A stretch of 64,000 bases of DNA from JAFAHD01 sp963772515 (GTDB lineage Bacteria; Vulcanimicrobiota; Vulcanimicrobiia; Eremiobacterales; Eremiobacteraceae): assembly GCA_963772515.1 (NCBI GenBank), contig CAVYXC010000002.1, forward strand, positions 248,001-312,000. The letters run 5' to 3'. The notes below the pieces were generated by a model. It saw only the letters and a program-made list of their open reading frames with translations, was not told where the DNA came from and did no database searches. Positions 43,063 to 51,986 of this stretch are shown here, one piece after another. Every line of letters begins with the position of its first letter. Position 1 is the first letter of the stretch. The position numbers and the translations under genes were made by a program.

Positions 43063-44576
43063 GCCGCTCCCGTCGCCAGACGGATCACCGTCTCGGGCGT
43101 GGCTTCGCCGCGCGCGAATTCGCGCACCAAGCGGCCGCCTCTCATGACGCCGATGCGCATCGACATGCCGAGCACTTCAGGCAGCTCGGACGAGACCATG
43201 ATGATGCCGGTCCCCGAGCGGGCCAGCGACACCATGAGTTCGTAGATCTCGGCTTTGGCGCCGACGTCGATGCCGCGCGTCGGCTCGTCGAAGCAGATGA
43301 CGGTCGCCCGTTCCAACAGCCACTTCGCCAGCACGACTTTTTGTTGGTTTCCGCCCGAAAGCGAACGCACGGCCTGTTCGATCGACCGCGCGCGCACATG
43401 CAATTCAGCCGCCAGGCCTGCGACGGCGGTCGTCTCCTTTCCTCGCTCGATGACGCCGAACTCCGAGAAGTCGACCAGATGTGGCAAGGTGACGTTCTCG
43501 CGGATCGACATGCCCAACACCAGGCCTTGCGTCTTGCGGTCCTCGGTGACGAGCGCAAGTCCGGCGGCGATGCCGTCGTGCGGGCTCTTCAGATGCAAGG
43601 TCTTGCCGGCGAGCGTCAGCGTGCCCGACGCGAAGCGATCGGCGCCGCAGATCGCACGCAGCAGCGAGGTGCGGCCCGAGCCGACCAAGCCGGCGATGCC
43701 GTAGATCTCGCCTGCATAGACATCGAGGTCGACGCCCGCGATGCGCCCGGGCGTCGTCAGCCCGCGCACGGACAGCAGCGCGGTGTCGTGTGGCGGATCC
43801 GGGGGCAGCGCCGGAAAATGCGCGTCAAGCGCGCGCCCGACCATGAGCCGGATGACGTCATCTTGCGAGAAGTCGGCGCGCGGCCTGGTCTCGATGAGCC
43901 GTCCGTCGCGGAACACCGTGATGCGGTCGGCGATCTGGAACACTTCTTCCAGGCGATGCGAGATGTAGACGATGCCGACGCCGTGCGACGTGAGCGTGCG
44001 GATGATCGCGAAGAGGCGATCGACTTCCTGTCCGGTCAGCGCAGCCGAGGGCTCGTCCATGAAGATGACGCGCGCTTGGACCGACAGCGCTTTGGCGATC
44101 TCGATCATCTGCTGCTGCGCCACGGAGAGCGTGCGAATCGGGGCAGCGAGCGGCACGTCGACGCCCAGGCGCGCGATCGCCGCGGCGGCGCGTGCGCGCG
44201 ATTCGCGCACGTCGATGGTGATGCCGCGCACCGGCTCGTGACCCAACAAGATGTTCTGCGCCGCGGTCAGCTGCGGCACCAGATTGAACTCCTGATGGAT
44301 GACGGCGATGCCCAGCGCCTCGGATTGGCGGGGAGTGGCGATGGTCGCGTCGCGGCCCGCGACTTCGATGGTGCCGGCGTCGGCGCGCACGGCGCCCGAC
44401 AGGATGTTGACGAGCGTGGACTTGCCTGCGCCGTTCTCGCCGACCAGCGCATGCACTTCGCCCGGGCGGACGTCGAAATCGACGCCGTCGAGCGCGCGCA
44501 CGCCGGGATAGGACTTCGATATCCCACGCAGGACCAGGTACGGCGGCGCCGCTGCGGCGGCGTCGGTTGTCGGCAT
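43059..44576 (-). CDS. rbsA: Ribose-type sugar ABC transporter ATP-binding protein
   Basis: A 505-residue ATPase with two tandem nucleotide-binding domains, as in RbsA/MglA. The first has Walker A GENGAGKSTL, signature LSVAQQQMIEIAKAL and Walker B VIFMDEPSAAL. The second has a degenerate Walker A (GLVGSGRTSLL), signature LSGGNQQKVVLAKWL and Walker B VICFDEPTRGID. Degeneracy of the second P-loop is normal for the family. It lies two bases after the binding-protein gene. Confidence 0.95.
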   Translation of the reverse strand: MPTTDAAAAAPPYLVLRGISKSYPGVRALDGVDFDVRPGEVHALVGENGAGKSTLVNILSGAVRADAGTIEVAGRDATIATPRQSEALGIAVIHQEFNLVPQLTAAQNILLGHEPVRGITIDVRESRARAAAAIARLGVDVPLAAPIRTLSVAQQQMIEIAKALSVQARVIFMDEPSAALTGQEVDRLFAIIRTLTSHGVGIVYISHRLEEVFQIADRITVFRDGRLIETRPRADFSQDDVIRLMVGRALDAHFPALPPDPPHDTALLSVRGLTTPGRIAGVDLDVYAGEIYGIAGLVGSGRTSLLRAICGADRFASGTLTLAGKTLHLKSPHDGIAAGLALVTEDRKTQGLVLGMSIRENVTLPHLVDFSEFGVIERGKETTAVAGLAAELHVRARSIEQAVRSLSGGNQQKVVLAKWLLERATVICFDEPTRGIDVGAKAEIYELMVSLARSGTGIIMVSSELPEVLGMSMRIGVMRGGRLVREFARGEATPETVIRLATGAA

Positions 44577-44578
44577 GT

Positions 44579-45556
44579 CTATTTGGCCGGGCTTTGCCCC
44601 GTGTACGAACCGACGGCGACCGGTATCTTCGCAGGCGGTGTCTTGCCCGCGAAGTAGTCGTGGATGGCGTCGATGGTCAGTTTGCCGATCTGATCGGGAT
44701 GCTGCTCGGGGTCGCCCACCATCTGGCCGGCGTCGATCGCGGTCCGCGCTTCGGGGTTGGCATCGTAGCCGACGATCTTGATCTTGCCGACCTTGCCCGC
44801 CGATTTCACCGCGGCCAGCGCGCCGAGCGCAGAATCGTCGTTGATGCCGAAGATGCCGGCGAGGTTCGGAAAGCGCTGCAGCAAGTTATCGGTGACCGTC
44901 GCCGCCATCGCGCGTTCGCCGCCGGCCGTCTGGTCGGCGACGATATGCACGTTGGGATATTTCGCCGCGAGTTCGTCCTTGAAGCCTTTCACGCGATCCT
45001 GCACCGACGTGACTTCGGGCTCATCGATGATCGCGATATCCCCGGTGCCGTTGAGCGCCGCACCCAGCAGATCTGCTGCGACGCGGCCGCCTTGCACGTT
45101 GTCAGACGCGATGTGCGACACCACCGTGCCGCGCGACGCCGTGCTCGCGATGTCGGCGGTGAACACCGGCACGTTAGCGTTGTTGGCCTCGACGATCGCG
45201 GGCCCCACGGCTTTGGAATCGGCGGGCGAGAGGATGATGACGTCGACGTGCTTGCTTAGGAAGTCCTCGACCTGCGAGGTCTGCTTGGCTTGGTCGTGAT
45301 TGGCGTCCGTGAAGACGATCGTATAGCCGTACTTGCCGGCTTCGTCTTTCATGCCTTGCTCCATCGCTTGATAGAACTGGGCTTCGAGGTCGAGCAGCGA
45401 GACGCCGATGCTTTTCGAGCCCGCTGCGGTGCTGCCGGCCGCGTTCGATGCGGCGCCTGGGCTCTGCGCGCTCGTGGGCGACGAGCTTTTGGCGCAGCTC
45501 GCAAGGGTCACGATCGCCGCGACGATCGCCAGAATCTCGAGGCCACGGTTCTTCAA
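44579..45556 (-). CDS. rbsB: Ribose-type sugar-binding lipoprotein
   Basis: A 325-residue periplasmic-binding-protein-like lipoprotein. A signal ending at ALASC-like TLASC (lipobox) is followed by a Ser/Ala linker, then the type 1 PBP fold: IGVSLLDLEAQFYQAMEQGM, DVIILSPADSKAVGPAI, NVPVFTADI, SHIASDNVQGGRVAA and GIFGINDDSALGAL. It captures a monosaccharide for the RbsA/RbsC pair. It is the first gene of the operon, downstream of a 253-base spacer with a DnaA-box-like cluster. Confidence 0.94.
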   Translation of the reverse strand: MKNRGLEILAIVAAIVTLASCAKSSSPTSAQSPGAASNAAGSTAAGSKSIGVSLLDLEAQFYQAMEQGMKDEAGKYGYTIVFTDANHDQAKQTSQVEDFLSKHVDVIILSPADSKAVGPAIVEANNANVPVFTADIASTASRGTVVSHIASDNVQGGRVAADLLGAALNGTGDIAIIDEPEVTSVQDRVKGFKDELAAKYPNVHIVADQTAGGERAMAATVTDNLLQRFPNLAGIFGINDDSALGALAAVKSAGKVGKIKIVGYDANPEARTAIDAGQMVGDPEQHPDQIGKLTIDAIHDYFAGKTPPAKIPVAVGSYTGQSPAK

Positions 45557-45634
45557 ATCACCCTCCTGAAGCGGCCGCGTTCGTCCTGCCGAACGATACG
45601 GGTCGCATGCGCGTTCGAGAAAGCCGCAGCGCTC

Positions 45635-45677
45635 CTATCCACACGCTTCGCTCCGGTTTGTGTGGATATGTGGATAG
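45635..45677. repeat. Cluster of three DnaA-box-like motifs forming a hairpin
   Basis: Within 43 bases there are one CTATCCACA (45635-45643) and two reversed copies, TGTGGATAT (45661-45669) and TGTGGATAG (45669-45677). Each matches the TTATCCACA DnaA box at eight of nine positions, differing only at the first. The first two form a perfect nine-base stem TATCCACAC/GTGTGGATA with a 15-base loop. This lies in the 253-base gap between the HEAT gene and rbsB, about 80 bases upstream of rbsB. The rest of the gap holds an A/T-rich stretch near 45790 and no convincing gene. Confidence 0.5.
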
Positions 45678-45809
45678 AGAACGCGGGGATAGTTAAGCCC
45701 GGCTAAAGCCATTAAGGACACGAGCGCGAGCGCCATCAGCATGCGACTACGAGGCGTGGCGGTGCAATTCCCGGGAACGGACCTCTCGAAAAAACCGTAA
45801 AAATCGGAT

Positions 45810-46253
45810 TCAAGGCCCGGCCTGAAGTCGAGCGAGCAGTCGCGGCGCCCGCGCCTTCTCTGCCGGGCTGCCGCTCGCAAGCGCCTCGTTTATATGTCGC
45901 AGCGCTGCCGCGCGAAATCGGGTGTCGTCATCTGCCAATTCGCACAAAGCCTGGAGCGCGCACACGCGCACGATCGCGCTTGGATCGGTGTTGCGCCAGC
46001 GCATCACAACCCGCGCCGCGGCGTGCCTCTCCGACGCCGAAAGCGACAGCCGCGGCAGCATCTGCGCGAGGTGCCAGCGCACTTCTTTGCGCCGTTCGCC
46101 GATGAGCATCCGGAGCAGCGTCCGTTTGTGGCGCGCGAGCAGCTCGGGCCGTTTCGCGCTTGCCTTTTCAGCGGCGTCCGCGCTTCGGGCCCGTTGCACA
46201 TCGTCGCCCGAGGAGAGCTTGTCGACGAGCCGGTCAAATGTCCGGGCCTTCAC
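45810..46253 (-). CDS. HEAT-repeat-like helical protein
   Basis: A 147-residue, Ala/Arg/Leu-rich all-helical protein resembling HEAT or armadillo repeats: VRWHLAQMLPRLSLSASER, AIVRVCALQALCELADDD and FRAAALRHINEALASG. There is no signal peptide. It may be a scaffolding or lyase-like repeat protein; function unknown. The GTG start overlaps the stop of a small membrane protein gene by GTGA, supporting both starts. Confidence 0.65.
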   Translation of the reverse strand: MKARTFDRLVDKLSSGDDVQRARSADAAEKASAKRPELLARHKRTLLRMLIGERRKEVRWHLAQMLPRLSLSASERHAAARVVMRWRNTDPSAIVRVCALQALCELADDDTRFRAAALRHINEALASGSPAEKARAPRLLARLQAGP

Positions 46254-46402
46254 CGTTGTCCCGTCAGAAGCACGATGAGCGCAAACACGACGACGATCAC
46301 TTCGACGGTGAACACGATCACCTGTGCCAGCATCGTTTTGAACACGATCCAGTTGGGATTGAACGCTGTCTGCACCAGCGCGAGTCGGCTTGCCAGCCAC
46401 AC
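46250..46402 (-). CDS. Putative 50-residue membrane protein coupled to HEAT gene
   Basis: A short frame beginning with GTG at 46402 encodes 50 residues with one strong hydrophobic helix (VIVFTVEVIVVVFALIVLL) and a short polar tail (TGQR). Its TGA overlaps the GTG of the HEAT-like gene by four bases, the same coupling seen at many junctions here. No homologue is recognised and there is no convincing ribosome binding site, so it is plausible but unproven. Confidence 0.35.
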   Translation of the reverse strand: MWLASRLALVQTAFNPNWIVFKTMLAQVIVFTVEVIVVVFALIVLLTGQR

Positions 46403-46473
46403 AGGCTGCTCTTGAAGGTGCCGACCATCAGTTTCTGCAGCGGCGCCATACCTATGTCATTAGAGAAATGAAA

Positions 46474-46499
46474 GCGGAAGCATCTTACGATGCTTCCGC
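46474..46499 (-). terminator. Rho-independent terminator of the NTF2-like gene
   Basis: A perfect 11-base stem (GCGGAAGCATC / GATGCTTCCGC) with a four-base loop lies 27 bases after the stop at 46526. On the minus strand it is followed at once by the T-rich TTTCATTTCTC. This is the clearest intrinsic terminator in the window. Confidence 0.72.
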
Positions 46500-46525
46500 C
46501 CCCTGAGAACTCGAGCCGCGAAGAT

Positions 46526-47002
46526 TTAGTAGTTCTTGACCGCAGCCGCAACGGGCACGACGCCCGCAACTCTCCAGCCGTCGGCCGTCTTGACGCACAT
46601 CGTCACCACGACCGACTTGGCGGTGTACGGATTGCCGCCAACCGTTGCCGTGATGTTGACCGGTGCGATGACGTCGGCCGTCGTCGGACTGCGCATCACG
46701 ATGTTCGCGTTGGTGTAGTCCGGGCTGGCGCTCCAGACGCCTGAGAACAGTTGCTTGAGGTGGTTGGACACGGCGGTCATTCCGAAGATCGGGCCGCCAA
46801 CCGTCAGCCAGACAAGATTGGGATTGTCCCACAGATACTTCTGCGTCGCGGCTAGGTCGTGCTGGTTCTGCGCGCCCATGAACGCTGTGTATAGCGCGCG
46901 CACGTCTTGCTGGTCCTTGGTCAACGTGTCGGCTCGCGCAGGAACGCTAGCCGAGAGGAGCACCAATGCCGCAACGGCGACAAACGTAAGGCGAGTCAAC
47001 AT
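46526..47002 (-). CDS. Exported NTF2-like (SnoaL/DUF4440-type) protein
   Basis: A 158-residue protein with a signal peptide (about 5-24, ending ARA). The mature domain has the cone-shaped NTF2 pattern: VRALYTAFMGAQNQHDLAAT, WLTVGGPIFGMTAVSNHLKQLF and a C-terminal VVVTMCVKTADGWRVAGVV strand pair. Such proteins act as small-molecule-binding or enzymatic domains; its ligand is unknown. It diverges from comM across 111 bases and ends at a strong terminator. Confidence 0.82.
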   Translation of the reverse strand: MLTRLTFVAVAALVLLSASVPARADTLTKDQQDVRALYTAFMGAQNQHDLAATQKYLWDNPNLVWLTVGGPIFGMTAVSNHLKQLFSGVWSASPDYTNANIVMRSPTTADVIAPVNITATVGGNPYTAKSVVVTMCVKTADGWRVAGVVPVAAAVKNY

Positions 47003-47113
47003 CGGACTGTCTTTCCTTTCCTCGGAGGCAGGTTGTGCGCGGGGCCTTCACCCGTGCCGGCAAGTTTTCCCGCGTCGACGCAAAGCAATGGCTGGGACGT
47101 CCCGGCGTAGCGC

Positions 47114-48680
47114 ATGCTTGACGCCCTCCCTGCCATCTGTGATAGCACAGGCGTGCTTGCCATCGGCTATTGCGCGGCGGTGCGGGGCATCGACGCATAT
47201 GTCGTCCGGGTCGAGGTCGTCGGCATCCCCACCACGGACATCGGCATCCACATCGTCGGCCTGGCCGACCGCTCGATCCAAGAATCGAAAGAGCGCGTCA
47301 ACGCCGCCATCCGCTCGTCCGGATTCCTTTTCCCGACGTACAAGGTGGTCGTGAATCTCGCGCCCGCCGACGTCCGTAAAGAGGGCGCCGCGTTCGACGT
47401 CGCGCTCGCGCTGACCATCCTCGGCATGGATCAGCAGATCGATGCGCGGCGCTTGCGCGATGTCGTGGCCGTCGGCGAACTCGCACTCGATGGGGCCGTC
47501 AAGCCGGTGCGCGGCGTGTTGCCGATCGCGGTAGCGTTGCGACGTTCGAGCCACCGGCGCCTCATCGTGCCGGTCGACAACCTCGCGGAGGCAACGCTCG
47601 TCGAAGGTCTCACGTTGCATCCGGTGCGCACGCTCGCGCAAGCGGTCGACGTCGTGCTCGGACGCGGGGCGCCGGGCGTACCATCGAACGGGCGCGCGCA
47701 TGAGGTTGTGGACGCCCGGGCGCACGCCCTCGAGGATCTCGAAGACGTGAAGGGGCAAGAACGCGCCAAGCGTGCGATGGAAGTGGCAGCCGCCGGCAGC
47801 CACAATCTGCTTTTCGTCGGACCGCCCGGCAGCGGCAAGACGATGCTGGCACGCCGTATGCCGTCGATCTTGCCGGCCATGACATCGGACGAAGCGCTGG
47901 AGGTCACGACCTTGTACAGCGTGAGCGGACTGCTGCGCGACCGGTCGAAGCTCGTGCGTTCGCGGCCGTTTCGCTCACCGCACCATACGGTCAGCGCGAG
48001 TCGCGCTCGCCGGCGGCGGTTCGAACCCGCGACCGGGCGAGGTGTCGCTCGCGCACCGCGGCGTTTTGTTCTTGGACGAACTGCCCGAATTTCCAAGGTC
48101 GGCGCTTGAGGTGCTGCGCCAGCCGCTCGAGGACGCGGTCGTCAGCATCAGCCGCGCCGGACGCGCGATAACGTTTCCGGCCGCGTTCATGCTGCTTGCC
48201 AGTCTCAACCCGTGCCCGTGCGGCTACAGCGGTGATCCGCTGCATGGCTGCTCGTGCTCGCCGGTCGCGATCTCGCGCTACCTGTCCAAGATATCGGGGC
48301 CGCTGCTCGACCGCATCGACATGCACGTCGAAGTGCCGCGCCTGCCGTACGACGATATGTCGCGCCACGTGCGCGCCGAGGCATCCGCAAACGTGCGGGC
48401 GCGCGTCGAATGTGCCCGGCGACTGCAACGCGCGCGCTTGGGAAGTACCGGTGCAAATGCGAGGATGCCGGCCAAGCTGTTGCGCGACCATTGCGCGGTC
48501 GACGACCGTTGTCGCGCGTTGCTCGCTGCCGCCGTCGCCAAGCTTCATCTCTCCGCGCGCGCACACGACCGCATCTTGCGCGTGGCGCGCACGATCGCCG
48601 ATCTTGCAAACGCACCGGCGATCGCACCCGAGCATCTCGCCGAAGCGATCGGTTATCGCTCGCTCGACCGTTCGCCGTGA
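47114..48680 (+). CDS. comM: Mg-chelatase-like AAA ATPase ComM (apparent frameshift)
   Basis: ComM/YifB family AAA+ helicase linked to branch migration in natural transformation. The N-terminal Lon-like domain (GLADRSIQESKERVNAAIRS, VNLAPADVRKEGAAFDVALAL) and Walker A GPPGSGKTMLARR are in one frame up to RPFRSPHHTVSAS. The rest (GGGSNPRPGEVSLAHRGVLF, LDELPEF, NPCPCGY, PLLDRIDMHVEV) continues in the next frame. Removing one C at about 48002 restores a perfect family match with no residue lost. Either a base-calling error or a true lesion; as written the protein would be truncated after the P-loop domain. Confidence 0.88.
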
Positions 48681-48736
48681 CGCCCGGGCTCTTTGCGACG
48701 CAGGAACCGGGCGGCCGCGCGCGGCACGATGGCCGC

Positions 48737-49606
48737 ATGAGGCTCGCCCGTTTCTGGACGCGCGCGAACGCGCAAGCGACGTATCGCAACGGCAAGCAGT
48801 TCCAGGTCGCGGCGCGCGGTTGGTCTGACGAGAGCCTAGAGGCGGCCTATGCGTGCGCGCTCGACATCGCGCGCAAAGTCGCGGACGCGGTGGCATCAGG
48901 CCCGGCATCAAAGCGTCGCTATCCGTACGCGGATCGACCGCTACCCGAGCCGCTCATACAACAATTGGGAACCGCAGGCAGCAGCGCGGCTGCGATCGTG
49001 ACGCGCAACTCGTACGGTGCGCTCGTGCTCAACACCGACCAGCTGATGTTCGTCGACGTCGATCGCCCAGAGGTACAGGGCGGCGCACCTGCGATCGGGG
49101 GGCTATTCTCCGGTCTCTTCGGCAAGCCAAAGGCGAAAGCGCAGCCGGTCGATGATTCGGCGACGCTCAACGCGATGAACGACGTCGTGCAGCGACACGA
49201 TCTATCCGCCCGCGTCTACGAGACCGCCGCCGGCCACCGCCTCCTGATCACCAACGCGCCGTTCAAGGCGGGTAGCCCCGACGCCGAGTCGCTGCTCGCC
49301 GAGTTCGGCTCCGATCCTTTATACGTGCGTCTGTGCCGCGCGCAGGATTCATTCCGTGCGCGGCTGACGCCAAAACCATGGCGCTGCCGCATGTCGAACC
49401 CGACGGTCGAATTCCCGTTTGAGACGCCGCAGAGCCAAGAGCGCTACGATCGCTGGGTTGCTGCCTACGATGCCAAGATCGCCTCGTTCGCCACCTGCCG
49501 GTTCGTGACGGCTCTCGGCGCGGAAAGCATCGCACCAGGGTTCGACGACCTCATCCAGTACCACGATGCGCAGACCAAAGCGGCATCAGGCCTGAAGCTG
49601 GCGTGA
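48737..49606 (+). CDS. Conserved protein of unknown function
   Basis: A 289-residue soluble protein. Segments AARGWSDESLEAAYACAL, RYPYADRPLPEPLIQQLG, AAIVTRNSYGALVLNTD, VMFVDVDRP-like LMFVDVDRPE, AGHRLLITNAPF, FGSDPLYVRLCRAQDSFRAR and LTPKPWRC recur in an uncharacterised family I recall from proteobacteria and planctomycetes. No catalytic motif is certain. The ATG at 48737 is likely; a GTG at 48677 overlapping the comM stop (GTGA) would add 20 residues. It overlaps the convergent acetyltransferase by 21 bases. Confidence 0.75.
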   Translation: MRLARFWTRANAQATYRNGKQFQVAARGWSDESLEAAYACALDIARKVADAVASGPASKRRYPYADRPLPEPLIQQLGTAGSSAAAIVTRNSYGALVLNTDQLMFVDVDRPEVQGGAPAIGGLFSGLFGKPKAKAQPVDDSATLNAMNDVVQRHDLSARVYETAAGHRLLITNAPFKAGSPDAESLLAEFGSDPLYVRLCRAQDSFRARLTPKPWRCRMSNPTVEFPFETPQSQERYDRWVAAYDAKIASFATCRFVTALGAESIAPGFDDLIQYHDAQTKAASGLKLA

Positions 49607-50197
49607 CCGCACTGCAAGCGACGCTGCAGCCTCAGCACACAATCGCTCGACGGCCGCTGCGGGAAGCGCACAGAACTCCATTGGTGTGTCCGGTTCGCGA
49701 CTGAGCGCACTGATCGCACGTCGCCACCACGATGTGTCGCGCCACGCTCCCAGCTTGTAGCCGACCTCGCGGTAGATTCCGACCGGCTCGAAGCCCATCG
49801 CGCGATGCAGCCCGACGCTCGCGTCGTTGGGTAGCGTGATACCTGCGAACGCATTGCGATAGCCGAGCGCTTCAAGCAACCCGAACAGCGCGCGATACAA
49901 CGCGGATGCCGCGCCCGCGCGCCGCATGCGGGAATGGACATAGGCTGATACATCAGCCGACCAACGGTATGCGGCTCGCTCGCGGTGGCGGCTTGCGTAC
50001 GCGTACCCGGCGACTTCGTCGTCCACCTCCGCGACGAGCCACGGAAACCCCGGCGACAGCATCTCGATGCGCGCGCGCATCTCGACGTCGGACGGCGGCA
50101 CCTCTTCAAATGAGATCGCCGTGCGCTCGACGATAGGCGCGTAGATCGCCGCAATCGCTGCCGCGTCACTCGCGCAGACCGGCCTGATGCTCCACAT
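49586..50197 (-). CDS. GNAT N-acetyltransferase (phosphinothricin acetyltransferase-like)
   Basis: A 203-residue GNAT of the Pat/MnaT subgroup. IRPVCASDAAAIAAIYAPIVE and TAISFEEVPPS at the N-terminus, WLVAEVDDEVAGYAYAS, VSAYVHSRMRRAGAASAL with the CoA loop, and NDASVGLHRAMGFEPVGIYREVGYK are characteristic. Such enzymes acetylate methionine sulfone/sulfoximine or phosphinothricin-like amino acids. The substrate here is not proven. Confidence 0.9.
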   Translation of the reverse strand: MWSIRPVCASDAAAIAAIYAPIVERTAISFEEVPPSDVEMRARIEMLSPGFPWLVAEVDDEVAGYAYASRHRERAAYRWSADVSAYVHSRMRRAGAASALYRALFGLLEALGYRNAFAGITLPNDASVGLHRAMGFEPVGIYREVGYKLGAWRDTSWWRRAISALSREPDTPMEFCALPAAAVERLCAEAAASLAVRSRQLQA

Positions 50198-50258
50198 CGC
50201 ACGTCCATCGTTGGACGCGCTTTCGGTGCGGCCTTTTGTCCTAGTGTCTAATCGTCGT

Positions 50259-50663
50259 TCAGCGCGGCCGGATCATCGCGGCGGTCACCAGGCCGAGGAT
50301 CAGCTTGTTGACCAGCTCGTACGCCAGCTGTTTGACGACGAGGCTTTCGGGGACGGGCTGGGTCGCGTATTCGATGAGGAACGACGGGACCGACAAGATC
50401 AGCCAGATCGCTAGGCCGAAGCGCAGGCCTTGCGCGGGCCATGGTTTGTCCTCGACGCCGCGCGAGTACACCCACACCGACCCCACCGCGAAGGCGAGGT
50501 AGCCGATAAAGATCGTTATGAAGTGAGTGTCGTTCGCCGTGCGATAGAGCTGGGCGACCTGGCCATAGTCCTGCGCGAGCAAGAAGCCGTGGATGAGCGA
50601 GCCGAAGACGATCGACAGGATCCAGATGACGAGCATGGTGAGGAGCAGTCGCCATTGACTCAT
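50259..50663 (-). CDS. Small four-helix membrane protein
   Basis: A 134-residue integral membrane protein with four hydrophobic segments: LLLTMLVIWILSIVFGSLI, ITIFIGYLAFAVGSVWVY, FGLAIWLILSVPSFLIEY and LILGLVTAAMI. It resembles uncharacterised DUF-type quadruple-helix proteins. It starts 14 bases after the DsbA-like gene, likely in one unit. Function unknown. Confidence 0.72.
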   Translation of the reverse strand: MSQWRLLLTMLVIWILSIVFGSLIHGFLLAQDYGQVAQLYRTANDTHFITIFIGYLAFAVGSVWVYSRGVEDKPWPAQGLRFGLAIWLILSVPSFLIEYATQPVPESLVVKQLAYELVNKLILGLVTAAMIRPR

Positions 50664-50677
50664 GATTCTCTCCGATC

Positions 50678-51331
50678 TCAAGCCGGCGGCGGGTTGGCCG
50701 CGCCGTATGCGGCGTACCCATCTGCCGCGGCGAGCATCTCGTCGGCGCAGCTCGCCAGTGTTTCGTAACGGAACAGGCCGGACAACACGGCCTTGTCGCC
50801 TATCTCGTTGGTAAAGACGAACGCCGGCTGAACTTCCAGCCCGAGCGCCTTATAAGCGGCGGTCGATTCTTGCAAGCGAGCGATCGTCCGCGCGTCGGCC
50901 ATCTCTCGTTCGAGCGTGGCCGTTGAGACTCCGGCCGCGGCGGCGCCGACTTCGATGACGACCTCGCGCCGTGCGAGATGCACGCCGTCGACGAACGCGG
51001 CGCGCGTGAGCGCCAGACGGACGCGATCGTCTGTGATACCGAGTCCGCGAGCCGCTTCGGCCGCCACGTCGGCATGCCAGGTCGTGTCGTCGATCGAATC
51101 GCGCCAGGTGGGGTTGACCACGACGCCGCTGACCGACTCGAGCCGCCGATATTGCCAAGCCCCGAGCTCCGGCGTATAGCCCATCGGCCCACCGCCGAAC
51201 AAGTACGCGACGCGCCACTCGTAGACGAGCCTATCGCCGAGCCGTTCCCGCAGCTTCGCAAGCGGCTCCTCGACCACGAAGCACCACGATGAAAGGACAT
51301 CCATATAATAGGTGAGCGCGAGCTTGGTCAT
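50678..51331 (-). CDS. DsbA-family / FrnE-like thioredoxin-fold protein
   Basis: A 217-residue DsbA-like protein of the FrnE/2-hydroxychromene-2-carboxylate isomerase group. The N-terminal strand and active-site turn read DVLSSWCFVVEEPLAKL, where a CPWC or SPYS would be typical. It retains a single Cys, so a dithiol mechanism is unlikely. The helical insertion and C-terminal VQPAFVFTNEI with cis-Pro are present. Its role could be glutathione-dependent isomerisation or reduction (inference). Confidence 0.8.
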   Translation of the reverse strand: MTKLALTYYMDVLSSWCFVVEEPLAKLRERLGDRLVYEWRVAYLFGGGPMGYTPELGAWQYRRLESVSGVVVNPTWRDSIDDTTWHADVAAEAARGLGITDDRVRLALTRAAFVDGVHLARREVVIEVGAAAAGVSTATLEREMADARTIARLQESTAAYKALGLEVQPAFVFTNEIGDKAVLSGLFRYETLASCADEMLAAADGYAAYGAANPPPA

Positions 51332-51461
51332 CGCGGCCTCCGACTTCGCAGCCGGCGAGTCCGCCGCCTTGGCGCGGGCGCTGTGGCACAAATGTGTCAG
51401 AAAAAGGGCCCGGCAGGATACGAGCGCGAACCCGCGGGTTCTTCGAAGAAAGGGAGCCTGT

Positions 51462-51902
51462 ATGCCGGTGGTCGTTGGAATCTTCCCGAACCTTGCCGCA
51501 GTTTCCAAGCTCAACGTGGCGCTCAAAGCAGCGGGACTGAGTGCGGGTGACTTGATCGTCATCGCCGACGAGTCGCCATCCCCGGAGCTGATCGATAGCG
51601 GCGTGCAGTTCAGACTGAGCGGCGAACCCGATACAACGCTCTTGAGCTCTGAACGAGGCATCATCACAAGCTCCGGCGGCACCGAGGTTCCCGGTCTGGG
51701 CAGCCCCTCGATGGCGGTGATCGGCGGCGAGAACGCGTCGGAAGATATGCTCGCGGACCTCAATGTCCCCGACGGACGCACTGACGACTATGAAGAGGCG
51801 CTTGACGCGGGTCGCGCGGTGGCCGGCTATCAGACAGCGGACGTCGACAAGGTCAAAGGCATTTTCGTCGCTTCTGGTGCCAACCCGATCGAGGTGTTCT
51901 AA
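51462..51902 (+). CDS. Hypothetical protein, possibly YflT-like stress protein
   Basis: A 146-residue soluble acidic protein. The start VVGIFPNLAAVSKLNVALKAAG and the end DDYEEALDAGRAVAGYQ suggest the alpha/beta general-stress fold of the YflT/17M group, but the match is weak. No catalytic motif. An AAAGGGA lies just before the ATG. A hairpin AGCGGC-GTA-GCCGCT directly follows the stop (51903-51917) and may aid termination. Confidence 0.65.
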   Translation: MPVVVGIFPNLAAVSKLNVALKAAGLSAGDLIVIADESPSPELIDSGVQFRLSGEPDTTLLSSERGIITSSGGTEVPGLGSPSMAVIGGENASEDMLADLNVPDGRTDDYEEALDAGRAVAGYQTADVDKVKGIFVASGANPIEVF

Positions 51903-51986
51903 AGCGGCGTAGCCGCTAACCCAGCGTCGCAGCCTCCCCATTTTCCTCTAGACCGCTCCTCCCTCGCGCGTGATTATACGGCGAGG

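Noticed and set aside
45635..45880. An 81-codon minus-strand open frame between the HEAT gene and rbsB, with a hydrophobic segment near its end.
   Set aside because: It begins in sequence complementary to the HEAT gene end, has an Arg-rich non-protein-like start, no ribosome binding site, and its 3' part is the DnaA-box-like hairpin.
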